Shown one piece after another: positions 52,395 through 62,739 of a stretch of 64,000 nucleotides of DNA. Location of the stretch: the NCBI RefSeq assembly GCF_000350225.1, contig NW_005179211.1, positions 234,666-298,665 on the forward strand. Reading direction: 5' to 3'. Under the pieces are notes generated by a model that saw only the letters and a program-made list of their open reading frames with translations, was not told the origin of the DNA and did not search any database. Made by a program: the position numbers and the translations under genes. How positions within the stretch are numbered: the first letter of the stretch is position 1; each line of letters begins with the position of its first letter. Source of the DNA: Chondrus crispus. Lineage: Eukaryota > Rhodophyta > Florideophyceae > Gigartinales > Gigartinaceae.

Positions 52395-55300
52395 ATGGGG
52401 ACGCTCCGCCGACCGTGGCGTCTTAACAACGGGAGGCGCTCCCCCGACGACAAGGCCGTCGAGCCAGTTTGTACACTGTCTCGACGTAATTACAAGGTCT
52501 ACGCCGACCTTGGGATCACCACCTCCATCATGGTGCGTCAACTCACCATCCTGGACACGGGTGCCGGCTCCAATTTTGTCCGCGCCGACACCCTGCCCAA
52601 AGGATGGGAGCGCTTAGTCGAACCGGGGGATGTCCCGACGATCGCTGACGCGAATGGGCGGCCGTTACGAACAAGCGGGACCATCACCCTCGTTGTTCGA
52701 CTAGCCACTCGCACCATGAAATGCAAGTTCATCGTGTGCGAGCGCCTGGCAGCCCCCGTCATCCTGGGCTGTGACTTTAACGACAAGTTTGTCGAGGCCA
52801 TCTATCCACGTCAGAAGGTGGTCGAGCTCGATGATGGGACGAAAATCCCCATCGTGAGAAAACCGGCAACTCGTCGAGCCGAAGCACCTCCGCTCCCCTC
52901 GGAGCAGGAGTATGAAAACGACCCGGGTCGAGTTTCCCCCAAACTCAAGGTCTCTCGTCCGGTTATCATACCACCCGAGACGCAAGCCTGGGTGCATGTG
53001 ACCAACGGTCGCACGGGTCTTTCCGTTTTGGAACCCAACCCGCAGTTATATGCGAAACACCGCGTCTCCCTGTCGAATGGGGTGGCGCACATCACCGCAC
53101 TTCGAGAGTTCAAGGTCTTGGTAGCCAACTTCGCCTCCGCCCCCAAGCGCCTCTCGAAGAACCAGGTGCTGGGGTACGTTACCCCTCATCCGCGTGCCAT
53201 GATACGCACCGCGATGCCTCTCGACGCCCTCCTAGCGGCGGAATTTACAGAAGGGGACAAGCCCCAATCTGAGAAGGGGGAGGAGCTTCCCCCGGCCTCG
53301 TCGAAGGAAGAACCCCAAGAATTTGATGCTGTCTCCCTCCAACATCTGCCGTCGCATGTCCGCACGCGAGTACGTGACATGCTTACGCCGTACTCCCGTA
53401 TGTGGAGTGGCGACCTCGGAGAAGTCCGGGCTACGCAGCACCGGATCGAACTCAACCCCGGCTCGAAGCCGTTTCGATGTCAGCCATATCGAGCTGGACC
53501 TCGGTCTCGACAAGCCGAACAAGACGCCGTGGATGGGATGATCTCAAGCGGGGTCATCTCCAGATCACAATCAGAATGGGCATCCCCGGTGGTTCTCATT
53601 CCCAAACCGGATGGATCCCTCCGTTTCTGCGTCGATTACAGACGTTTGAACGCGATGACAGTACGGGACACTTACCCGATTCCTCGCATGGACGAGTGTC
53701 TGGACTCGCTCGGCGAAGCGAACGTGTTCACAACTCTAGATTGTAACTCGGGTTATTGGCAAATCCCCGTCGCGGAAGAAGACCGTCCGAAAACCACGTT
53801 CACGTGTCATGCCGGTACTTATCAATTTAACCGAATGCCGTTCGGGCTAATGAATGCGCCCGCCACATTCCAACGGATGTTGGACATTCTCCTCTCTGGA
53901 TACCGATGGAAGAGCTGCCTCATCTATCTAGATGACATTATCATATTCTCGAAGGATTATGAAACCCATCTCAAGGATGTCAAGGTTATTCTCTCTGCGT
54001 TACAACAAGAGGGGTTATCACTGAAATTGAACAAGTGTAATTTCTTTCAGGACTGCGTGGAGTACCTGGGCCACATCATTCGACCCGGGGAACTTCATGT
54101 CCACTCGAAGAATGTCTCGGCTTTGGCCGAGGCCAAGCCGCCACGAACCCAGACCGAGCTCCGCTCGTTCCTGGGTATGTGTAACGTGTACCGACGTTTC
54201 GTCGACCACTTCGCCAAGATTGCGGCGCCGTTGACGTCCATGCTCAAGAAGGGAGAGCCCGATCGGCTCCCCGAACTGGACGAAGATCGCAGGTCTGCCT
54301 TCGAAGCTCTGAAGATTTGCCTGATTTCCCCGCCGATCTTACGACTACCGCGGCTGGGGCTACCGTATTCCCTCGACACGGATGCATCCGACGCACAACT
54401 CGGTTGCACGTTATTACAGCAACACGAGGATGGTAACAGATACCCTGTCGGGTTCTGGTCGCGAACGCTCTCGTCGGCGGAAAGAAATTACTCCACGACG
54501 GAGAAAGAATGTTTGGCCATCGTGTGGGCCATTCAGACGCTGCGTCCTTACTTGGAACGCGAGCGATTTACGGTCAACACCGACCATCATTCCCTTCGCT
54601 GGTTAATGAATCTCGCCGACGCAAGCGGGCGTTTAGCACGGTGGCGCTTGCGCCTAGCCGAGTTTGACTTCGACGTCACGTACGTGAAGGGCATCAAGAA
54701 TTGTCTCGCCGACGCCCTCAGTCGAATACCGTCTACAGAGGGCACAACCGTCCCCATCGACGAAGAACTACCGTGCTTCTCCGTTTTGGAGTTTCACGAA
54801 GACAAGCCGGAAGTGGAACCCGAGGAATGGGACGACGACGTTCACGACGGATGCTTCGCCCTCGCCCCCCCGGCTTCCAAGGCCGCAATTACACACGACG
54901 AGATTGTGCTCGCTCAACACTCCGACCCGTTCTGTAAGGAGATCGCTTCCCATCTTAAGAAGGGGGAGGGGGTGGCCCAAATTCGCCTTTCCAAGTTCTT
55001 CATGAACAACGAAGGGGTACTGTGTCGGAAAGCGCACCTTGACGGTGTTGAGCAAATCGTCGTACCAACCACTCTGCGCGAGCGAGTGTTATATATGGCG
55101 CATTACCCCGCCGCCTCGGGACATCCCGGAGGCAGGCGTCTGTTCTACACGTTAAGACAACGGTACTACTGGCCGAGTATGTCCGTCGACGCATACGCCA
55201 CAGTCAGAAGATGCTCCGACTGTGCGAAAGCTCGCATTAAATTGCGTAAGCACAACGCGAAGTTGAAAACGTTCCCTCCGATGGGACCCTTGGAGTTTAT

Positions 55301-57212
55301 CGCTATTGACATCCTAGGCGAACTCCCCAGAACACCAAGAGGCAATCGATACCTCTTGGTAATATCTGATCGTTACTCAAAGCTGACCCGAACGGTGCCG
55401 CTTAAGAGAATAACCGCCGAGACCGTTGCTCAGGCGTTTGTCACACACTGGGTCTTCGTATACGGAGCCCCAGTGAAACTACTCTCCGACAATGGGAGTC
55501 AATTCACATCAAGGTTCTTCCTTGCCGTGTGCAAAATCCTTCGCGTCGAAAGCGTGTTCACCACAGCTTATCACCCACAAGCTAATGGACAAGTGGAGAG
55601 GTTCAACCGCACCCTGGTGTCCTCCCTACGGCACTATCTAGCCGACAACCAACGCGATTGGGACCAGTTCACGGACGCGCTAACCTACGGTTACAATTGT
55701 ACCGTGAATCGCATGATCGGTATGAAGCCGTTTGACCTTGTTTTATCCCGGACACCGGCGCCGCTTTCCATCCAACAGACCCCTACACTGGAACAGGATG
55801 TCTCGCGGACGCAATATAAGCTCCGTTTCTTAACGTGGTTACGCGGGCTAATGTCAACAGCCCGCGACACGCTGCTCGCAGGTCAAGACCGCTATAAACG
55901 CGATTTCGACAAGAGATTGCGAACGCCGACACCGCAATACGAAATAGGTGATCAAGTCCTCATCGAGCGAGAGACATCCCTGCGAGTGGATGAGAAGACG
56001 GATAAGGACCGGGTCAATAACAAGTTAGCCCCTCGAACGGAAGGGCCGTTTCCGGTGGTGGCCCTAGACGAGCATACAGTGACCATCACCCGGACTACAG
56101 GCCTGAAAGATAGAGTCTCGAGAGACCGCATTGTGAAGGCTCCCCCTCTACGGACCGTACACGCCGACGCCGAACCCTCGCCACCTACGCCAACCGACGG
56201 GGACGCGCCTACCATCATCCCCGCCGGGGCACCTCCCCGCCCGTGGAGAGACGACCTCGGCCCAGGTAACCCGGATATATCTCCGCCAAAGTCAACAGCC
56301 TCGGAAGACCCAGACACTACTCGCGAGAAGAACGAGATCGAAAACGCGACGCAGGGCGCGAGAGCAACACGACCGTTACGGTCGAAATCAATGATTCCAC
56401 CCAAAGGGGGCCCCCCGGCATCGGGATTACTGCACGCTCTCCGAGACGACCCGCACGCACGGGTCATTTCTCAACTAAATAGGAGGTCCGCTACAATGGG
56501 CGAAGGGTCCGTGTCTAAAAAGGGACTCCCTCACCCACGGCTGCCGTCACGGTTAGAGCCGCCGCAGCACCGCGAAACGCATGCCATGGAGGCGAGGCCT
56601 ACCGTAATACGCCCCCGGCGAGCGACCGACGCCCCGAACGGCGATAAGTCGCCGAATGAACGAACGCGTACCTTCACTGCCAGGCCACAGGACACGTGGA
56701 CACGGGACCCGAAAAAAAGTCAAAAGAAAATATCCCCGCCAGAGTCCGCCGCACCGGCGGTGACCCCGGACTCCACTCGCTGCCCCAATGAGACGCCACC
56801 GGGTACAGAGGAGATCTCCGGGAGGCACGTCGCCAACTTTGCGTCTATGTGTACCTTCGGTCAACCCCTCCTCAGGTCCCCGGGGAGCCCTCCTCACCCG
56901 CAAAGCGCGGTTGATTCCTCATATCAAAACGCGTCAAGCCCGCCCTCCGAGGCGACGAAACGACCCCCTCCCTCTAGGAAGGAGGCCACACAAACCTACG
57001 TGGTTGACGCGCTAACGGGGTACAAGCCGGGAACGGACGGGATGCCTCTATTCCGCGTCCGTTGGTACGGATACACGTCGGATGATGACACTTGGGAACC
57101 CGCAAATTACATCGACTACAATACCGTCGTACGATTCTGCAAACGCAAACGTCTCCCCGCACCAAACGTCCGGTTATGGTCACACCCGGACAGCGTGGGG
57201 CTGGCTAACTGA
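52395..57212 (+). CDS. pol: GypA Pol polyprotein with chromodomain, intact
   Basis: The first in-frame ATG is 52395; the frame is already open from about 52341. Order: protease (LDTGAGSNFV), RT (SEWASPVVLIPK, YLDDIIIFS near 53930), RNase H (DTDASDAQLGC, TDHHSLRWL), integrase with zinc site and D-D-E (AIDILGEL, SDNGSQF, NGQVERFN), a long Pro/Arg-rich linker, and a C-terminal chromodomain (YVVDALTGYKP, FRVRWYGYTSDDDTWEP). The aromatic residues expected for methyl-lysine reading are present (Y, W, W), consistent with chromatin-targeted integration. About 1605 aa and uninterrupted. Confidence 0.95.
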   Translation: MGTLRRPWRLNNGRRSPDDKAVEPVCTLSRRNYKVYADLGITTSIMVRQLTILDTGAGSNFVRADTLPKGWERLVEPGDVPTIADANGRPLRTSGTITLVVRLATRTMKCKFIVCERLAAPVILGCDFNDKFVEAIYPRQKVVELDDGTKIPIVRKPATRRAEAPPLPSEQEYENDPGRVSPKLKVSRPVIIPPETQAWVHVTNGRTGLSVLEPNPQLYAKHRVSLSNGVAHITALREFKVLVANFASAPKRLSKNQVLGYVTPHPRAMIRTAMPLDALLAAEFTEGDKPQSEKGEELPPASSKEEPQEFDAVSLQHLPSHVRTRVRDMLTPYSRMWSGDLGEVRATQHRIELNPGSKPFRCQPYRAGPRSRQAEQDAVDGMISSGVISRSQSEWASPVVLIPKPDGSLRFCVDYRRLNAMTVRDTYPIPRMDECLDSLGEANVFTTLDCNSGYWQIPVAEEDRPKTTFTCHAGTYQFNRMPFGLMNAPATFQRMLDILLSGYRWKSCLIYLDDIIIFSKDYETHLKDVKVILSALQQEGLSLKLNKCNFFQDCVEYLGHIIRPGELHVHSKNVSALAEAKPPRTQTELRSFLGMCNVYRRFVDHFAKIAAPLTSMLKKGEPDRLPELDEDRRSAFEALKICLISPPILRLPRLGLPYSLDTDASDAQLGCTLLQQHEDGNRYPVGFWSRTLSSAERNYSTTEKECLAIVWAIQTLRPYLERERFTVNTDHHSLRWLMNLADASGRLARWRLRLAEFDFDVTYVKGIKNCLADALSRIPSTEGTTVPIDEELPCFSVLEFHEDKPEVEPEEWDDDVHDGCFALAPPASKAAITHDEIVLAQHSDPFCKEIASHLKKGEGVAQIRLSKFFMNNEGVLCRKAHLDGVEQIVVPTTLRERVLYMAHYPAASGHPGGRRLFYTLRQRYYWPSMSVDAYATVRRCSDCAKARIKLRKHNAKLKTFPPMGPLEFIAIDILGELPRTPRGNRYLLVISDRYSKLTRTVPLKRITAETVAQAFVTHWVFVYGAPVKLLSDNGSQFTSRFFLAVCKILRVESVFTTAYHPQANGQVERFNRTLVSSLRHYLADNQRDWDQFTDALTYGYNCTVNRMIGMKPFDLVLSRTPAPLSIQQTPTLEQDVSRTQYKLRFLTWLRGLMSTARDTLLAGQDRYKRDFDKRLRTPTPQYEIGDQVLIERETSLRVDEKTDKDRVNNKLAPRTEGPFPVVALDEHTVTITRTTGLKDRVSRDRIVKAPPLRTVHADAEPSPPTPTDGDAPTIIPAGAPPRPWRDDLGPGNPDISPPKSTASEDPDTTREKNEIENATQGARATRPLRSKSMIPPKGGPPASGLLHALRDDPHARVISQLNRRSATMGEGSVSKKGLPHPRLPSRLEPPQHRETHAMEARPTVIRPRRATDAPNGDKSPNERTRTFTARPQDTWTRDPKKSQKKISPPESAAPAVTPDSTRCPNETPPGTEEISGRHVANFASMCTFGQPLLRSPGSPPHPQSAVDSSYQNASSPPSEATKRPPPSRKEATQTYVVDALTGYKPGTDGMPLFRVRWYGYTSDDDTWEPANYIDYNTVVRFCKRKRLPAPNVRLWSHPDSVGLAN

Positions 57213-58265
57213 ACTCCGCCATAACCACCTAGTTGCCTTCGGTGTCTGGTGGGCCTCTAGGTCGGGCCACCTCCCCCCCTCCGGAAGAGCCAACGCCGGC
57301 TCGTAAGGTATGTATACATGCTCAGCGAGGAGTTCCGTTGTCATATCGCACGCATCCGCACGCCCTCACCATCAACGCGGAGTGTCGCTCGACACCATGG
57401 TCGCCTTCCCTCGTCCCCAAGCGACCTCTACCGGAAGTGGAGAAACCGTGCGGGGTCACCAGGTGATCCTGACCACGATTTGGGATCCCTTCCGCCCAAC
57501 CCCGCGCCGGGCTGCCACACGAGGCGATAGCACCTTCGTCGACAGCGAGACGACGCACGGCTCGTCTGGCTAACCCTCGCGGCCCCTCGTTCTCGAGCGT
57601 GTCCCTCGCGACAACCCCCCCCCGACGCGGGTAACCGACGACGTCAACCACGCGCCGATTCTCCCGCGAGCCGGGTACAGCCCCCCTCCGCGACGTGGAG
57701 AAGACCTCTACCAGTCACGGGAGAGATGGCTATGCGCCGCGACGGACGGCGGGTACGCACCAAGAATGACGTGCTCGCTACCTCGGGGTAAACCCGTGAC
57801 ACCCGACTCGGACCCCCCCACACTTCTGAGTCGGTACCGTACCCCTCTCAAGGGCCGAAAACCTTCGACCGTCGAAACTTTGGAGGACTCGCTCCGACGA
57901 GTACCCATGCCGAGGTAACCCTCCCTCGGGGGGGATGTCCACACGGGGAACCACCCGCTGTGCCGTAGTTACCCAGATGGCCACGTAACTACGTCGCCGT
58001 CCGACCACCTCCGAGCGCATACACGGGGACGGCACAAGACCTATGCCCCGTCCATCACCCTCATTTGGCTGACTCGCCCGTCGCTCAGAAAAGGGGTTCC
58101 GTCCTTTCGGGTCTGTTCGTCTCCCTCGACTCCAGATCCCAACACTACGGGTAACGATACAAGAAGGGACTGCGTTTATTAGCTACTATAGGGCCTCTTC
58201 GCGCTCCCGTATTCGCCCCTGGAGTCAAGACGGGGGACCGGCTGGAGGAAGACCCTCCTCGCCAA
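57213..58265. other. GypA non-coding region between pol and antisense ORF
   Basis: No convincing gene; pyrimidine-rich on the plus strand with scattered short open frames. It occupies the same place as the non-coding regions of GypB and GypC but no sequence match was seen. Confidence 0.5.
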
Positions 58266-59846
58266 TTAGCTCGACGCCTCGTAATCGGCGAGGATTTCCT
58301 CCACCCCCGCCACTGGCGCGCACGGCGCATCCGACGGTACCGACCCTTCCTCCGAATCGGGGGGGTCTCCCTCTACCGTCGTCGCGATGGGAACCGTCGC
58401 CCCCAGTGGAGCGTCGCTCCCGCACACGGGAGTTTCCCCGTTCGACGCCGTCTTGAGGCGCTTGACAACCGCCACGAATTCGGCGTTGCTCACTAACTGT
58501 AGCATCTCGTCCTCAGAGACGCCTAACTCGGTGAAAATCCGACGTCGCGCGGACGACGCAGGCTCCTCAGCCACAGCGTCCTCGTCCCCCACCGGGACAT
58601 CCGTACGCGCCGGTTCGACTGGAACCGCCCCGGACTCACCACCACCATCGGTGACGTGTGGCTTGACCACTGTTCTGCCCCCAAGGCCGGCATCCCTTTT
58701 CATTAATTCCGGCTGTAGACATTCGAACGTCCCCGGGTCGAACCGGACCCAGTTACCGGCCCTCGGCTCCCCGGCGTCCTCACGTCTCCCCGGGGACATG
58801 TTCGCGCGATCTGCGCGGTCATAGTGATGCCCCTGGGAATAAGGCACTCGCGGCCAATCCACCTGGTCGTGGACCTCCAACAGCGTTTTCAGCTGAGAGG
58901 ACACCCACGCCCCCCCTAAAACCTCGTCCAAGTTCAACTTGTGTAGCCATTTCAGTATCATGGTCGGTAACACATATAGCCGTCCATCCATGGATGACCA
59001 TATGAACCGTTTCGCGACAATAGCGATCCACTCGCTGAGGACAATCATCCAGCGAGGGGAACACGGCGAGTCGTTGAGACTCAAGCCGAAATACACCAGG
59101 CAAGGTGGAATTTCCGCTAAGAAGTCAGCTGGGACTTCGTATTGCGAGAACCAAGACGGTACCTGCGGGTACCGTTCATATCGGGATCGCGGTTGAAAGG
59201 TCGTCGCCTCGATCCACTCATACGCCACAAAAACTCCGAGGGCGTTCCGCATCCGACGCTCGAACTTGAGCTTGTCGTAATAACTCGGGTTGCTTTCCCG
59301 CTCTACATACTCCTCAAAATTCGGAGGAAGGATGGGCTTGCCCCAAGCCAAGTACTCGACCGCCGGCTCCTCTACCCGAGCCGGCAAATCGTCCAACACC
59401 CGCCTTAAATTGGCGACGTAACCACGGTCTCCTTCCGTACGAAACGCCCAGGTGTCAAAGTCCCATTCGACAGGGATCGGGCGGTTACACGGCGTCCGTG
59501 CAAGCCGACGCACCAGCGCTGCCATATATTTCTGGCGTCGCCCCCGCCCCTCGCGGCGATGCCTCGGCCACACGTGCTCCCCCTCTACCGCGAGGCGGAA
59601 GGAGAAATCACGAGACCACACAGCCCGTAAGCTGAGACCCCCGGGGAGAGCCCCCGTCACGTCCGCGTACCGCCGAATCAGGTGGCTGTCCCGTAAACCC
59701 GCGGCATCGAGAAACGGTGCGCGCTCGAACACCAGCGGGTCATCGACCATGTTCTTGTCCCGTAACTCCCGTGGAGCCGGCCAGCCGTACAAATTCGGAC
59801 CGCCCGTCTCATCCGGTTCCCCGTAGGGGTTATGGAACCGTTCCAT
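58266..59846 (-). CDS. GypA antisense ORF, about 526 aa, unknown function
   Basis: Intact ORF on the strand opposite gag-pol, with ATG at 59846 (MERFHNPYGEPD). The N-terminal half has basic and aromatic residues (RRKQKYM-like RGRRQKYMAALVRRLART), the middle contains VLSEWIAIVAKRFIWSS, resembling the EWA segments of the other antisense ORFs, and the C-terminal 180 residues are acidic and Ser/Pro-rich with an amphipathic segment DEMLQLVSNAEFVAVVKRL. No known domain, signal peptide or clear membrane span was recognised. Preservation in the youngest element argues that it is functional. It could be structural, regulatory or an antisense control product. Confidence 0.75.
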   Translation of the reverse strand: MERFHNPYGEPDETGGPNLYGWPAPRELRDKNMVDDPLVFERAPFLDAAGLRDSHLIRRYADVTGALPGGLSLRAVWSRDFSFRLAVEGEHVWPRHRREGRGRRQKYMAALVRRLARTPCNRPIPVEWDFDTWAFRTEGDRGYVANLRRVLDDLPARVEEPAVEYLAWGKPILPPNFEEYVERESNPSYYDKLKFERRMRNALGVFVAYEWIEATTFQPRSRYERYPQVPSWFSQYEVPADFLAEIPPCLVYFGLSLNDSPCSPRWMIVLSEWIAIVAKRFIWSSMDGRLYVLPTMILKWLHKLNLDEVLGGAWVSSQLKTLLEVHDQVDWPRVPYSQGHHYDRADRANMSPGRREDAGEPRAGNWVRFDPGTFECLQPELMKRDAGLGGRTVVKPHVTDGGGESGAVPVEPARTDVPVGDEDAVAEEPASSARRRIFTELGVSEDEMLQLVSNAEFVAVVKRLKTASNGETPVCGSDAPLGATVPIATTVEGDPPDSEEGSVPSDAPCAPVAGVEEILADYEASS

Positions 59847-60206
59847 CACTCGTGGTACTGTCCCCCGAGTGCCTCCCCGCCTTGAACGGCGTTCTTCGCG
59901 TGCAGCCGACGCCGCGTGAGGAAAATACGAGGGATAACAAGCAGGAAGGGGGAAAAGAAAAAAATGGGGAGGTGAAGGGGCAAGGGGAAGGAGACTTGGG
60001 AATCTCGAGATACTTCCGAAACCAGGCCGGATTGTTGATCTTCAAGCTGGCCGAAAAGAGGGATATCTGGACCGGTTCTTCGTCACTCGCCCGCTCGCTT
60101 CGCCACACACGACCTCCCTCGTCCTCTCTCTGTCAATACCCCGGCGCCGCCGCCCTTTTTGGCAATTATTTCTACCCTACATACACCCGGGGACGCGTGT
60201 TTCTCT

Positions 60207-60216
60207 AAGAAGGGGG
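60207..60216 (+). other. GypA polypurine tract
   Basis: AAGAAGGGGG lies three bases before the 3' LTR. Confidence 0.65.
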
Positions 60217-60219
60217 ATA

Positions 60220-60866
60220 TGTAGTGCACTGTGCTATGTAGCGGGACAGCTGTCCCTAGCGGCCAAAATCGCGCTCGCCGCCACCACGTGTACCACGGGG
60301 ACCCGTGGACTCCCTTGCCGCTCTACCGGACCTCCCCGTGGACACGTGTAATCCCTCCGCATCCCATAGGGCCTATGGGGGCTGTACTTGGTCCCCTCGG
60401 GGCTACACCCGTTCTTCCCTAGTTATTCTAATTTACAGTATAATTTAGCTTCGCCATTACGGCGACGGGGGACTATATAGTCAACCCGATACTCAAAGTA
60501 AAGAGGCACGAAGCCTCGGGTCTTTTACCTTGGTTTCTGGATTCGAGGTTGTAGCCTCGACTCGGTACTGGCTCGCCCATACCGACCGAGCCATCTACAC
60601 CCCTGGAATCCCAACTGCCTTCCCCGCGCGCGTCGACCCCCAACCGCGCGAGCGCTACGTTAATTACTGTGCTGTCCGTTCTGTTAGTTCTGTTTTTCCT
60701 TTAATTCACCCGGTCCATCGCTGACTACGTTGCTACTTCCCTACCGCGCAAGCCGCGCCCGGATCCCGGTTCCGGTCATCCACCGGGTGGTCTCCCGAAT
60801 TTCCTTACGCGTCCGAACGCGCGTCGCTCTGCCTACAGCCGCCACCCGTGGCTGTAGTGCACGACA
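60220..60866 (+). repeat. GypA 3' LTR
   Basis: Appears identical to 49400-50046 across all 647 bp. Confidence 0.97.
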
Positions 60867-60871
60867 ACATC
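60867..60871. repeat. Target site duplication of GypA, right copy
   Basis: ACATC, identical to 49395-49399. Confidence 0.95.
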
Positions 60872-60984
60872 CGAACCCGATTTGGCAGTATTTCAACTGT
60901 CTGCCTCCGTCCCTTGAAGAGTACGTCTCGCACAAAAGGATAAATAGTACTCCATCCTCCAATGCTCCAAATAGAAAGGCGTGA
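60872..60984 (+). pseudogene. Harbinger transposase, C-terminal end
   Basis: Directly after the duplication the family reading continues as PNPIWQYFNCLPPSLEEYV and stops at TGA 60982-60984, completing the C-terminus of the DDE_Tnp_4 transposase begun at 47511. Phase across the GypA insertion is preserved once the duplication is counted once. Confidence 0.88.
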
Positions 60985-61093
60985 AGTGTGTGAGATTGGG
61001 AGGCAAGTGTGGATCATTGATTCCCTCTCTCTAGGGTGGCCCTTTATTTTAGCGCTTAGCAAACAGCCTAAAGCCAGAAATAATACAGCAAGG

Positions 61094-61945
61094 CTACTTC
61101 GTGGAGGAGAGCATCTCCATCATGAGCTTGAACTTCTTGAGCTCAAGGCTGCTGTGTGCTTCGCGGTCCTCACGACGGTCTTCGCGCTCGCGCTCGCGCT
61201 CAACCTTATCCTCCTTCAGGCGGTCATGCTCGAGCTCTAGGCGCTCGCGCTCAATCTCAACGCGTGCCATGTCCGCACTGCGTATCGCCGCCGCAAACGC
61301 GCATAGGTCATCACCTCCTGAAGGTGCAATCTTGCGCCTTTTCGTCGAGACAGGAGCCTCCGCATCGGCGCCGACGTCGACATCGCCGTTGGAATCGCTT
61401 GCGCCGCCTTCATTGAGAACAGCCCGGCGGTTCATCGCCATCAGCACCAGCCTTCTCCCACATTCCTCCTTCTTCTCTTCCCTCCCCTCTTTCGCAAACT
61501 TTTCGGCGCTCTTCTTCGCGTGGGCATCGCCGCGCGCTTCATTCATACTTGCAAGGATGTCATCAAGCTCGTCCAGATCTCCATCAAGTCCCGACGCCGC
61601 CCGCTCGCGTTTGTCCTTCTTATCGTATGTTTCTTGGAGCTTCCGGTACCTGTCTCGTATGCTCTTGCCAGACACGACACACGACAGCGCGCCCGTTTTG
61701 TTGGCGCAGCACGCCGCCTTTTCGAAGCGGTTGCGCGCGGCACCGTACGGCCCTACAAGCGCGCCTGCTGCACACACTTCCTTAACGATGACGAGATCGT
61801 CCTCGCTCGTGTACTTCGCTTTGCGCCCCGCCGCACGCGTCTTCGACCCGCTTGTAGTGTCGATTGTCTCCTCCGAGTCCGTCAGCTTCGGAGACTAAGT
61901 ACCGACAGCCTCCTCTTCCTCCACATCATGGATGACCTCCGCCAT
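61094..61945 (-). pseudogene. Harbinger-associated SANT/Myb protein, one in-frame stop
   Basis: The partner gene of Harbinger elements, which helps bring the transposase to DNA and the nucleus. Reverse strand from ATG 61945 (MAEVIHDVEEEEAVGT); a TAG at 61897-61895 interrupts codon 17, after which the frame is open to 61094. A basic/SANT-like trihelix region (RKAKYTSEDDLVIVKEV, KSIRDRYRKLQETYDKKD) is followed by acidic LDELDDILASM and a long charged coiled coil (RIE/ERERLELEHDRLKEDKVE) ending LKKFKLMMEMLSSTK. It converges on the transposase with about 110 bp between stops. Confidence 0.75.
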
Positions 61946-62236
61946 GGTGCTGAAAACCAAATCGCTGAGGATGCACAATGCGGCGGAAGGTCGTAGGGGA
62001 CGTACCATTGAGAAAAACACATATCTACAGTTCCCGCCGAAAGTGGTACACGTATTGCCCACGCAGTGCACGTGTATTTCTCACGGCTTGGCAATTGCAG
62101 AAAAGGTTGTGACAAGAATGGCACATTTCTGCAATTATCGTCACGACCGATTAGAGAATTCTGCAATAGATTTGATACGTGTAATACGTACTGCAGAATT
62201 CTGGCCGCTGAACTGCAGAATTCTGTTTGCGTAATT

Positions 62237-62640
62237 TAAGGTTTACGCAACAAGAGTTTCACAAATAAATGTGAGAAATCGCGATGTGATAGAGACTTAT
62301 GAAAATGATGAATTTTAGAACAAGAGCAAGTGTAGACATTTGTTTACGCAAAATTCACCTGAATACGTACGTAGGAGTATAACTTAGACCCCTCTGCTCT
62401 GTGCGTCCTCAAAGAGCCGATCTCGAGACTCTCTAGCACGCACCATGGTGCTCAGGCGACAAAAAGACCACACAAAGCAGGCGGTTTGCTCACGAATTGT
62501 GGGGTGGACTACTTTGCTACCTCACACCTTCAAAAAAAGGGATGAGGATCCTGGATCAGCGCTCTCATCTAACTGCCTTTTAGCTGGTGTGCTGCTCGAG
62601 ATTCACAGCAGCTGTGTAGACCATTGCATGCAGCTCAAGC
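62237..62640. other. Flank right of the Harbinger element
   Basis: No gene recognised. TTTACGCAA occurs twice (near 62242 and 62343), echoing the Harbinger end, so the element may have landed in or near an older related copy. Confidence 0.35.
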
Positions 62641-62739
62641 GCTCAAGAGAGATCCTTTCGCAGCCTCCCCGCTGCACCACCGCAGCGGCGTCGTTCTGCT
62701 CAACGAACCCACGCCATGGACCGATGAAAAGCGACGACT

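Larger units (their letters stand above)
49400..60866 (+). mobile_element. GypA: complete, very young Ty3/gypsy retrotransposon
   Basis: Two 647-bp LTRs (49400-50046, 60220-60866) that look identical, target duplication ACATC, intact gag, intact pol with chromodomain, and an intact reverse-strand ORF. It is 11.5 kb long. It sits in the Harbinger transposase gene, which resumes in phase at 60872. It is the best candidate for a currently active element in the window. Confidence 0.97.
47234..62236. mobile_element. PIF/Harbinger DNA transposon hosting other insertions
   Basis: Contains the two typical Harbinger genes, a DDE_Tnp_4 transposase (plus strand, split) and a SANT/Myb protein (minus strand), convergently arranged. 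The ends share TTACGC-N5-AGAATTCTGCA in inverted orientation and TAA on the outside, fitting the 3-bp TWA duplication of the group. TGCAGAATTC or its complement recurs near 47250, 47298, 47314, 47333 and 47369 on the left and near 62156, 62190 and 62212 on the right, as expected for transposase binding sites. TTTAAGGTTTACGC is present at both borders (47229, 62235), so exact termini are uncertain. Without GypA and the 769-bp insertion it would be about 2.8 kb. Confidence 0.75.
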
